Source of the DNA: Azoarcus sp. Aa7 | GTDB taxonomy: Bacteria; Pseudomonadota; Gammaproteobacteria; Burkholderiales; Rhodocyclaceae | Direction of reading: 5' to 3' | Length of the DNA: 64,000 nt | Assembly (NCBI RefSeq): GCF_014822185.1 | Contig: NZ_QVLR01000103.1 | Span: forward strand, 92,326-156,325 | In this document: one piece after another, positions 36,866 through 44,244 of the stretch | Layout: every line of letters starts with the position of its first letter | Position numbering within the stretch: position 1 is the stretch's first letter | Translations under genes and position numbers: made by a program | Notes under the pieces: generated by a model | Seen by the model: only the letters and a program-made list of their open reading frames with translations | Databases searched by the model: none | Told to the model about the DNA's origin: nothing

Positions 36866-38539
36866 TCAGAATGTGGTCTTGAACGTGACGGACAGCCAGC
36901 CGCGGTCATGCAGCGGCGCCATGCCGCCGCTCGCGGTACCCATCACGACGGGGCTGATCCCCGGGACGAAGGCGAGCGGGTTCGGACCCTTGTTGTAACT
37001 GCCGAAGTAGTCCGTGTAGGCGATATCGAGCTTGTAGCGGGCCTGATAATCGAAACCGACGCCGAGGCTCCAGCTACCGTTGCCCTCGTTACCCCCGGCC
37101 GGAACGGGCGAGTTGCCGCTGATGCCCGTGTCGAAGTGGATCGGCATGGTGATGTCCGTCTGCGGCAGGGCGGAGAACCACGTCGGCGTGAAGGTCATGC
37201 CGAAGCCCCAGGCATCACGCGTCGAGCAACCGTCGTCACGGCCGCCGCGACCGCCGAACGAGTCGGCACACGCGTGGCCGACACCCGAGTAGAACGCCTT
37301 GGTCTTGCTGTCGAGGCTCTGAAGACGGCTGTAGGTAAGTTCCGCCAGCAGGGTTGCCGAATCGAACACCGCAGTCTTGCCGATGTACGCGATCGCGTTC
37401 GCAAGCGCATGCCACGTGTCGCCGCGCGCGATTTCCGGCGAACCGAAGGCGGTGTTCAGCGCGGTATCCTTGCGATGCACGATTTCCGCGCCGATTGCCG
37501 TACCGCCGACCAGTGTGGACATGCTCACGCCGATCAGCTTGACGTCCTCGGCGTAGGCGTTGTGCAGCTCGCCGAAGCTTCCCCCAGTGCTCAGCACCGC
37601 CGGAAGCTTGTCGTCGAAGCGGCGATAGTAAACGCCGAACGTGCCGAGATCGGTTGCCAGCTTGGCGTTGATGCCCCAGCTGCCGGTGTCGTCCGGAATT
37701 TCGTGCGGACCGGACTTCAGGTTTCCGTGGTAAGGAATCCCGAGAAAATTGGTTCCGCGCTGGAACAGCGGGTCGAAGGTGTTGAAGTAGGTACTGCCCT
37801 CGGACAACCGATAGGGCTTCCACTCGAGGAAGTACTGACCGGCGATCGACAGCTTGTCGGTCACCTGGGCCGCGAACGAAAGCTGGTTGAGCGGGAGGAA
37901 CAGTTCCTTCGCTTCGGAGCCCGGTGTCGCAAGCGCCTTGCGGAAGTCGACCGGCCCCTGGGAATACGACACGCCGTGGATCGGCGAGAACAGCGATTCG
38001 CCCCAATACACCGTGTGGCGCCCCGCCTTCATGTCGATCGGCCGCCCGCCCAACTCGAGGCGCCCGAACACGAAAGCATCGAGGATCTCACCCGAACTGG
38101 TGTACGGGCGCGCCACCGAGTCGGTCAGGCGATTACGCGGAAACGCGGTACCCAAGCCCGCACGCTGATACGCGGGATTGCCTTCGACATCGCGGTCATA
38201 GGCAGCGTCGTACCACGCTGCCCCGGAAACGCGGAAGCCGTGGTGCTTGTTGTAGATGAAGTCGAATTCGGACAGCAGGTCGACACGATTAGTAACCATC
38301 TCGCCCTGGTCGAACCGGTGTTCCCCCCCCTGCATGCCCCACGAGTCGCCGAGCTTGCGATCACGCTCATCGATCCGCCAGCCGGCGTTGTACTTGACGG
38401 TGTTGTCCCAGCGGACGTTGAGATTTTCGTTTCCGGTCGGAATTTCGAACGCGTGTGCGGCGCCGCTGCACAGGGCCGCGGCAGCCACACCCTGGGCGAT
38501 CCGCCGCGGAATGATCCGGTATTTGCGATTTCGGTTCAC
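36866..38539 (-). CDS. DUF1302 outer-membrane beta-barrel protein
   Basis: This protein of about 557 residues has a basic Sec signal (RIIPRRIAQGVAAAALCSG, cleaved after AHA) and an outer-membrane barrel pattern. DUF1302 features are NENLNVRWDNTVKYNAGWR near the start, AGRHTVYWGESLF and the terminal aromatic WLSVTFKTTF required for barrel insertion. GTG 38539 is preferred because GGAGGAG precedes it; an upstream in-frame ATG at 38569 would swallow that site. It is first in the transport operon behind a leader of about 210 nt, and probably admits the hydrophobic substrate across the outer membrane. Confidence 0.9.
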   Translation of the reverse strand: MNRNRKYRIIPRRIAQGVAAAALCSGAAHAFEIPTGNENLNVRWDNTVKYNAGWRIDERDRKLGDSWGMQGGEHRFDQGEMVTNRVDLLSEFDFIYNKHHGFRVSGAAWYDAAYDRDVEGNPAYQRAGLGTAFPRNRLTDSVARPYTSSGEILDAFVFGRLELGGRPIDMKAGRHTVYWGESLFSPIHGVSYSQGPVDFRKALATPGSEAKELFLPLNQLSFAAQVTDKLSIAGQYFLEWKPYRLSEGSTYFNTFDPLFQRGTNFLGIPYHGNLKSGPHEIPDDTGSWGINAKLATDLGTFGVYYRRFDDKLPAVLSTGGSFGELHNAYAEDVKLIGVSMSTLVGGTAIGAEIVHRKDTALNTAFGSPEIARGDTWHALANAIAYIGKTAVFDSATLLAELTYSRLQSLDSKTKAFYSGVGHACADSFGGRGGRDDGCSTRDAWGFGMTFTPTWFSALPQTDITMPIHFDTGISGNSPVPAGGNEGNGSWSLGVGFDYQARYKLDIAYTDYFGSYNKGPNPLAFVPGISPVVMGTASGGMAPLHDRGWLSVTFKTTF

Positions 38540-38757
38540 TTCCAACTCCTCCTTTGAGTTGCGCTTCATTTGTTTTCAACCAACAACTCCTGAAGTCTCT
38601 TGCCGGCTTTGCTTCGCGAGCACGGTATGCAGATGCCGCGAGGACCGGTCCAATCGGCCGGTCAATGCCTTGCGAAGACTTACCCGCCTTCTTGGGGATT
38701 CCGCATCACCTAGGCGGAGTGACACTTCCGGATACATGGGTGACCGCGTTCGAAAGT

Positions 38758-38786
38758 AGAATATCGACCGACCGGTCGGGTGTCAA
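38758..38786 (-). promoter_or_regulatory. Promoter with regulon operator in the spacer, transport operon
   Basis: On the minus strand TTGACA (38781-38786) and TATTCT (38758-38763) are 17 bp apart. CGACCG-N2-CGGTCG at 38765-38778 fills the spacer with two bases before and one after. The 350-bp gap 38540-38889 otherwise holds only the leader and the end of the next transcription unit. Confidence 0.85.
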
Positions 38787-38889
38787 GAACATCTTGACAC
38801 CAATTTCAACACCGCTGGACACCCTTGCGTGACGCGGTTTTCCGGGGATCAAAGGGGAACTGCGCGCGCCCCGACCGGCCCGGATACCG

Positions 38890-39621
38890 CTACGCCGCGA
38901 GGAAAGCCCCGTCGACCGTCAGCACGCAGCCCGACACGTAAGAGGCCGCATCGCTCGCGAGCCACAGCACGGCGTTCGCCAGCTCCTGCGGCGTGCCGAT
39001 GCGGTGCAGGGGCACGGAATTGACGATACTCATCGTGGCGTCGGCAGCGCGCAGCATGGGCGTGTCGATCGGGCCGGGCGCGACACCGATCACGCGGATG
39101 CCGTACTGCCCGTACTCGTGCGCGGCCGAACGGGTCAGCGACACCACCGCCGCCTTGCTCGCGGAGTAGATCGACGCGCCGGCGTAGATCGGCCGCAGGC
39201 CCTGCACCGAGGCGATGTTGATGATCACGCCCGCCCCCTGCCCGACCATCGCCTGCAGGCCGTACTTCAGACCGTACAGCGTCCCCTTCAGATTCACGCC
39301 GAGGACTGCGTCGATGGCCTCGTCCGGCTGCTCCGCGAGCGGCATCAGCGGGCCGTTGATGCCGGCGTTATTGACGAGGACGTCGAGCCGGCCGAAACGC
39401 GAAGTGGCCACCGCGACGAGCTCCTTCACGTCCTGCGCCTTCGACACGTCGCACTGGTGATACACGATAGCCGCGTCGTTGAACGGCTCCGGCTCGACCG
39501 CGCGATCCCCGACCACGACCCGGGCGCCCTGCGCCGCGAATCCGATCGCCATCGCGCGCCCCATGCCGGAGTTGCCCCCGGTCACCACGACTACCTTGCC
39601 CTTCAGATCATCGAATCGCAT
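38890..39621 (-). CDS. Short-chain dehydrogenase/reductase
   Basis: This 243-residue SDR has TGGNSGMG, VVVGDRA, NNAG, IASVQG and YSASK, and ends SGCVLTVDGAFLAA. The start at ATG 39621 has a G-rich stretch (GGGGGGGCG) upstream. It is a single-gene unit under its own operator promoter at 39838-39866, behind a leader of about 210 nt. Of the seven SDRs it is the only one not embedded in an operon, which hints at a step common to several branches. The reaction is not known. Confidence 0.87.
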   Translation of the reverse strand: MRFDDLKGKVVVVTGGNSGMGRAMAIGFAAQGARVVVGDRAVEPEPFNDAAIVYHQCDVSKAQDVKELVAVATSRFGRLDVLVNNAGINGPLMPLAEQPDEAIDAVLGVNLKGTLYGLKYGLQAMVGQGAGVIINIASVQGLRPIYAGASIYSASKAAVVSLTRSAAHEYGQYGIRVIGVAPGPIDTPMLRAADATMSIVNSVPLHRIGTPQELANAVLWLASDAASYVSGCVLTVDGAFLAA

Positions 39622-39837
39622 CGCCCCCCCTCATTCAGTTTTTGCTCCGTTCCGGCCGGTAACACTCCGGATACGAGGCCCGGCACAGATGGCGGCGGCA
39701 GTCGCCCAACTCTCCCGTTGTCGTCACTCCTCCTATTCTTGTAGAGTCCCGACATTGACAAGCCCAGCGCGGCCTGCCGGACTTGCTGCGTACCGGCGCA
39801 AATCGGCCTGCTGATGGGACTGTGCAGAGCGGGGATA

Positions 39838-39866
39838 ACGCTACCGACCGCCCGGTCGGTTGTCAA
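39838..39866 (-). promoter_or_regulatory. Promoter with regulon operator in the spacer, SDR 39621
   Basis: On the minus strand TTGACA (39861-39866) and TAGCGT (39838-39843) are 17 bp apart. The operator CGACCG-N2-CGGTCG lies at 39845-39858, with the standard two/one placement. It is divergent from the fdhD control region 70 bp to the right. Confidence 0.83.
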
Positions 39867-39923
39867 TGCAGTTTTTTCCGCGATTTTGCGCGCGCGCGAA
39901 TTTCTCCGAACAAAAAATATCCA

Positions 39924-39952
39924 TTGCGCCCGACCAGTCGGTCGGTTACTGA
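39924..39952 (+). promoter_or_regulatory. Promoter with one-mismatch regulon operator, fdhD
   Basis: CGACCA-GT-CGGTCG at 39931-39944 differs from the consensus at one base. TTGCGC (39924-39929) and TACTGA (39947-39952) flank it with a 17-bp spacer, a weak promoter by consensus. The fdhD start is at 40030. Confidence 0.62.
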
Positions 39953-40029
39953 TGGTAAGATCATTCGACCACGCCGCCCCGTGCCGGCTGCGATTGACGC
40001 ACCAAATTTTTTGCGCTGGAGTCGTGCCC

Positions 40030-40920
40030 ATGAACGTCCCGCGAGATCACCTTCCGCGTCCATTCGGCGTCACGCCGGCGGCGGCCGAGCACCATTCGGG
40101 AGAAGGCGGACGGCGCACGATTCCGGAATGCCAGGTCGTGCGCGAGGACGTGCTGACGATCGAGGTCGAGGGCATCGGCGCGTATTCCCTGATGTGGACG
40201 CCGACCGACGAGCCCCCCGGCGACGTCGGCTACACGGCCCAGGACGGCGTCCTCGCCGACGGCGACATCCCCGAAGCGCTGGCATTGGCTGCAGGTTTCG
40301 CCTTCACCGAGGGCATCATCGACACCCTGTCCGACATCGCGGCGATGTGGATCTGCCACGAGCGTCCGGACGTCGTGAACCTGCGCCTGGCGCGTCCCGA
40401 CGAAGCCAACGTGCGCCGCCGCAACGTCGTCGTGAATAGCTCCTGCGGGGTGTGCGGCGGGCGCGAGCAACTCTTCAACGGCGTCACCTGCACGGCTCAA
40501 CCAGTCGGCAGCCTGCGGCTGCGGATCGCCGATCTCGCCGCCATCCGCACGGCGATGCAGGACCGCCAGAGCGTCTTCGGCGCAACAGGGGGGACGCACG
40601 GCGCGACCCTCTTCGGGCCCGACCTGCAACTGCTCGCGGTCGCCGAGGACCTCGGCCGCCACAACGCGCTCGACAAGGTGATCGGGCGCCACCTCCTCGC
40701 CGGACGAAGCTTCGCCGGCTGCGGCGCCTTCATCTCGAGCCGCGTGAGCTATGAAATGGCCGCCAAGGCCGTGCGCGCCGGACTCGAGGTACTGGCCGCG
40801 ATCTCCGCGCCCTCATCCCTCGCAATCGAACTGGCGCAGCGCCACGGCCTGACGCTATGCGGCTTCGTCCGTGACGACCGGGCGATGGTTTACGCCCATC
40901 CACAGCGCATCATCGACTGA
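40030..40920 (+). CDS. fdhD: FdhD, sulfurtransferase for molybdenum cofactor
   Basis: This 296-residue protein is FdhD. It carries the family CxxC at Cys139 and Cys142 (NSSCGVCGG), followed by FGATGGTHGATLF, AEDLGRHNALDKVIGRHLL, FISSRVSYEMAAKA and ISAPSSLAIELA. FdhD accepts sulfur from a cysteine desulfurase on the CxxC pair and inserts it into bis-MGD cofactor, giving the sulfido ligand that formate dehydrogenases need. No formate dehydrogenase is in the window, but two bis-PGD enzymes under the same operator type are, so it probably serves one of them. ATG 40030 follows GGAG. A bidirectional hairpin lies after the stop. Confidence 0.95.
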   Translation: MNVPRDHLPRPFGVTPAAAEHHSGEGGRRTIPECQVVREDVLTIEVEGIGAYSLMWTPTDEPPGDVGYTAQDGVLADGDIPEALALAAGFAFTEGIIDTLSDIAAMWICHERPDVVNLRLARPDEANVRRRNVVVNSSCGVCGGREQLFNGVTCTAQPVGSLRLRIADLAAIRTAMQDRQSVFGATGGTHGATLFGPDLQLLAVAEDLGRHNALDKVIGRHLLAGRSFAGCGAFISSRVSYEMAAKAVRAGLEVLAAISAPSSLAIELAQRHGLTLCGFVRDDRAMVYAHPQRIID

Positions 40921-40930
40921 AGCGCAGGGA

Positions 40931-40950
40931 CCTCCGGCCAGCGCCGGAGG
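40931..40950. terminator. Bidirectional hairpin between fdhD and flavoprotein genes
   Basis: CCTCCGGC (40931-40938) and GCCGGAGG (40943-40950) form a perfect eight-base stem with a four-base loop between convergent stops at 40920 and 40979. A CT-rich run (CCCCTTTC) follows on the plus strand. Confidence 0.65.
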
Positions 40951-40978
40951 GCCCCTTTCAAAACACTCCTGAAACGAC

Positions 40979-42445
40979 TCAGACGGGCGTTGCCGCCGCG
41001 GCGCGCCGCCCGGCGCAGCGGCCGAAGAACGACCCCGGCCCCAGGCTCAGCCCGCTCGCGTAGCCCTCGCCGTCCTGCGGAATGCTCGACACGCACGCAC
41101 CGGCCGCGTACAGGCCGGCAACAGGCCGGCCCAGCGGCGTCAGCACCTCGCCGTCGGCGCTGGTCTTGAGACCGCCGAGCGTGATGAAGAGATAGGTCGA
41201 CTTGTTGAACGACACATCGAAGGCCGCATACGGGCCGACGTTCAGCGGCTTGACCCACTCGGGATGCTTGTAGAACAGCGGATCCTCGCCGTTCTCCGCA
41301 TGGCGGTTGTACTCGGCGAGTGTGCGCTGCAGCGATCCCTCCGGCAGCTTCAGCCCGGCCTCCATCTCCTCCACGGTTTCCCAGCCGTCCACCAGCGTGT
41401 GGTGCGAATAGTCGGTGAGTTCCGGATAGGCGAAGATCTCCGCATCCAGGATCAGGTAGGCCTTGTACTCGGGCTGTTCGATGATGTGCGCAGCGGTGCG
41501 GCCGTGATACGAATCCTCGGCCACGAAGCGCTCGCCGCGCGCATTCACGAGAATGCCCTTGATCAACTGCGCCGGCGGATAGAAGGATGCCGTCGCGATC
41601 ACACCGTCCATCGCCTGCGTCGCCCCGCCCGCCGACACGCCGAGCTTGATCCCGGCGCCGTCGTTGTACGGAATCCCGAGCGGCTCGGAGTTGCCCGTCA
41701 CCTGCGGCACGTACTCTTCCAGCATCTCGCGGTTGAGGTTGAAACCCCCGGTGGACAGGATCACGCCGCGCCGCGCGCGCAGGTGGATCTCCTCGCCCGA
41801 ACGCTTCACGCGCACGCCGACGATGCGGCCGTCCGCATCCATCACGAGGCCCGTAACCTGGCTGTCGTAGGCCGCGCGGATGCCTTCCGCGGCACAACGC
41901 GCGAGCAGCGCCTCCATCGCCTGCGAACCCGCGTCGTCGCCGGCACGCGCGACCTTGTGGCCGCGCGGTGCCGGCTTCGCGACGTCACGGAACGGCCACA
42001 CCTTCTCGCTGCCGGTGCTCATCAGACATTCCGTCGTGTTCAGGAACACCGACTTGCCCGGATAGTAGCTGCGCTCGAACTGCACGCCCTGCGCTTCCAG
42101 CCAGTCGAAGTGCTCGACGCAGCCGTCGCAGAAGCGCCGCACCAGCGGCGCATCCGGCGCCCGGGTGCTCGCCATCAGGAACTTGTACATCTCGTCGGGC
42201 GTGTCCTCGTAGCCGGCCGCCTTCTGCACGGGGGTTCCGCCGCCAAGATAAAAGATGCCCGATGACATCGCGCTCGCACCGCCGCCGCCGCTCGCGCGCT
42301 CGACCACCAGCACATCCGCGCCGGCGCGCTTCGCCTCCAGCGCGGCGCACGCACCGGCGATGCCGTAGCCGACGACGATCACGTCCGCCTTGTCGTCCCA
42401 GTGCGCCACGCCGGCGGACTCGACCACTTCGGGAATTGCCTTCAT
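40979..42445 (-). CDS. FAD-dependent oxidoreductase, fumarate reductase / 3-ketosteroid dehydrogenase-like
   Basis: This 488-residue flavoprotein has the FAD-binding 2 fold. The ADP-binding loop is VIVVGYGIAGACAALEA near residue 20, with VLVVERASGGGGASA, and the C-terminal FAD segment is PVAGLYAAGACVSS followed by the GEGYASGLSLGPG tail. The LGGLKTSADGEVL stretch matches the substrate-side motif of fumarate reductase and ketosteroid-dehydrogenase relatives. ATG 42445 is chosen because GGAGG precedes it; ATG 42457 has none. It is the last gene of the operon with the Mo/FeS/NrfD set, so it may hand electrons to that membrane complex while desaturating or reducing a ring. Both directions are possible. 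Confidence 0.85.
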   Translation of the reverse strand: MKAIPEVVESAGVAHWDDKADVIVVGYGIAGACAALEAKRAGADVLVVERASGGGGASAMSSGIFYLGGGTPVQKAAGYEDTPDEMYKFLMASTRAPDAPLVRRFCDGCVEHFDWLEAQGVQFERSYYPGKSVFLNTTECLMSTGSEKVWPFRDVAKPAPRGHKVARAGDDAGSQAMEALLARCAAEGIRAAYDSQVTGLVMDADGRIVGVRVKRSGEEIHLRARRGVILSTGGFNLNREMLEEYVPQVTGNSEPLGIPYNDGAGIKLGVSAGGATQAMDGVIATASFYPPAQLIKGILVNARGERFVAEDSYHGRTAAHIIEQPEYKAYLILDAEIFAYPELTDYSHHTLVDGWETVEEMEAGLKLPEGSLQRTLAEYNRHAENGEDPLFYKHPEWVKPLNVGPYAAFDVSFNKSTYLFITLGGLKTSADGEVLTPLGRPVAGLYAAGACVSSIPQDGEGYASGLSLGPGSFFGRCAGRRAAAATPV

Positions 42446-42602
42446 CCATGCCTCCATCGGTGTTGTCGGGCAGACGGGCGGCAGCCGGCAGCCGGGTCCC
42501 TTCCGCGGACGGCCCCGACGCTCCGGCTGCCGCCGGATCACCCTTTACGAAATACAGGAGCGGGCACCGGTCGGCGCCCGCCCATTCACTCGGCCGCGGC
42601 GC

Positions 42603-43514
42603 TCAATGCCCTGCCGTGCTGCAAGTCAGCGGGGCTGCAGGCGGATTGAAGGAGCGCATCGGCCAGTCCGGCATCACCGGCTCGTAGGCCCCGGCCAGGA
42701 CCACCGCGTTGCGGTAGGCGAAGTCTCCATACAGCCGGCACAGCGCGACCGCGAGCATCAGCACGGTCACCACACCGCCGGCAAGCACAGGCAGCACCGC
42801 CATCACCACCAGCGGCACGACGATGCCGCACACGCAGCCACCGACCAGAAAAGTCGTGCGCAGATCGCCCGAGAACATCCGCTCAAAGGACGCGCGCACC
42901 CCTGCGCTGCGCTCCGCACGCAACAGGTGCAGCACCGACAGCAGCGCACTGACGACGAGGCTCACCATCGCCGCCGGCTGCAGCCACGGCGCGGCGTCCG
43001 CCCCCGCGAGCAGCGGCATCAGCGCCCACGCCAGGATCAGCGCCGTCGCCAGCGAGTGCGCGACGAAGGCGAGCGGGACGAAGGGGCCGCGCCACAGGCG
43101 GATCGCGCGCATCGAGCGCAGCAGCATGCCCGCGTAGGCCATCACCGGCACCGCGACGACCAGCGCCGCGAGCGCCAGCGTGCCCTGCAGCGCGGTCATG
43201 CCGACGTAGCCGGCTGCCACCGAGAGGATCGCGAGCCCGGCGAAGACGCCGATGAACAGCGTGCCGCGGCTCACCCACGAGGTGCCCACGCGCGTTACCG
43301 CGCGCCATGCGCGCTGCGGGTTGCCGAGGTGGCCGAGCAGGGCGACGACAGCACCGATCACGAACAGGATGCCCGGCCCGGCCAGCAGCCACTGGCCGGT
43401 GAAGAAGGCAATCGCGAACAGCGCAGCGCCGACCCCCTCGCCCATGAAACTCAGCGTTTCCTGCGGGCCCAGATGATGATTGAAGCGAACGCCGGTCTGG
43501 TACTTGAGGCTCAT
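42603..43514 (-). CDS. NrfD/DmsC-like membrane anchor subunit
   Basis: This 303-residue integral membrane protein has about eight hydrophobic helices, such as LFAIAFFTGQWLLAGPGILF and VVPLVVMAVLPVLAGGVVTV. It matches the DmsC/NrfD class that anchors an Fe-S subunit and exchanges electrons with quinone. The loop HLGNPQRAWRAVTRVGTSWVS after the second helix is a typical anchor signature. It lies 41 bp after the Fe-S gene on the minus strand. No heme-binding histidine set is evident. Together with the two preceding genes it forms a three-subunit redox complex. Confidence 0.85.
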   Translation of the reverse strand: MSLKYQTGVRFNHHLGPQETLSFMGEGVGAALFAIAFFTGQWLLAGPGILFVIGAVVALLGHLGNPQRAWRAVTRVGTSWVSRGTLFIGVFAGLAILSVAAGYVGMTALQGTLALAALVVAVPVMAYAGMLLRSMRAIRLWRGPFVPLAFVAHSLATALILAWALMPLLAGADAAPWLQPAAMVSLVVSALLSVLHLLRAERSAGVRASFERMFSGDLRTTFLVGGCVCGIVVPLVVMAVLPVLAGGVVTVLMLAVALCRLYGDFAYRNAVVLAGAYEPVMPDWPMRSFNPPAAPLTCSTAGH

Positions 43515-43555
43515 GACATCGATTCCCTTAAATCAGGTGATTGGCGTGGGCCGCA

Positions 43556-44170
43556 TCAGGCCTTGAGGTAATGCACGCTCGGCTTGGTGCCGGCATCAGG
43601 CAGCAACGTGAAGGACTCGCGCTCGCTCAGCAGCTTGCTCGGGGCGCTTTCCGGGTCCGCCAGGTCGCCGAAGATGCGCGCCTCCGCCGGACAGGTCTCC
43701 ACGCAGGCCGGCTGCAGCCCCTGATCCACGCGATCCATGCAGAAGTCGCACTTGATCACCGTACCTGAGTCCCAGCGGCTGTACTTCGCCTTCTCGTAGA
43801 TCGACAGTTCGCCGTTGAAGTACCCGGTTTCCAGGATGCCCGGCTTGACGTAGTGGCGATGCTCGTACGGACACGAGGTCGCGCAGCTGCGGCAGCCGAT
43901 GCACAGGTCGCTCTTGACGGCGACGATGCCGTCCTCGCGCTTGTAGCTCGCCCCGGTCGGGCACACCGGCACGCACGGCGGATCCTCGCAGTGGTTGCAC
44001 AGCACCGGCAGGAACTCACGGCGCGCATTCGGATACACGCCGACCTCCCGTTCATGCACGCGCGCGAAGTAGATGTCCGGCGGCGTGCCGTTGGTGGCTT
44101 TGCAGGCAGCCGTGCACGCATGGCAACCCACACACACCTTCAAGTCAATGACCATACCCAGTCGAGCCAT
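43556..44170 (-). CDS. Four-cluster ferredoxin subunit (DmsB/NrfC type)
   Basis: This 204-residue protein has four cysteine groups for four [4Fe-4S] clusters: CVGCHACTAACK, CNHCEDPPCVPVCPTGA, CIGCRSCATSCPYE and CDFCMDR followed by CVETCPAEA. It is the electron-transfer subunit that links the catalytic molybdenum subunit to the NrfD-like anchor. ATG 44170 is chosen because GGAGG stands 10 bases upstream and the domain starts at once. There is no signal peptide. The frame is open far upstream across the catalytic gene, but that part is antisense-frame noise. Confidence 0.93.
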   Translation of the reverse strand: MARLGMVIDLKVCVGCHACTAACKATNGTPPDIYFARVHEREVGVYPNARREFLPVLCNHCEDPPCVPVCPTGASYKREDGIVAVKSDLCIGCRSCATSCPYEHRHYVKPGILETGYFNGELSIYEKAKYSRWDSGTVIKCDFCMDRVDQGLQPACVETCPAEARIFGDLADPESAPSKLLSERESFTLLPDAGTKPSVHYLKA

Positions 44171-44244
44171 CAGTACCAACCTCCTGCAATCCTTGGGGAA
44201 ATAATTTCTCGATCTCGTTTGTCGTCGTCGCCACGCGGCGGGCG

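Noticed and set aside
38641..38663. Another copy of the regulon operator (GACCGGTCC and CCGGTC nearby)
   Set aside because: The arms do not match CGACCG-N2-CGGTCG; two or more mismatches in each case.
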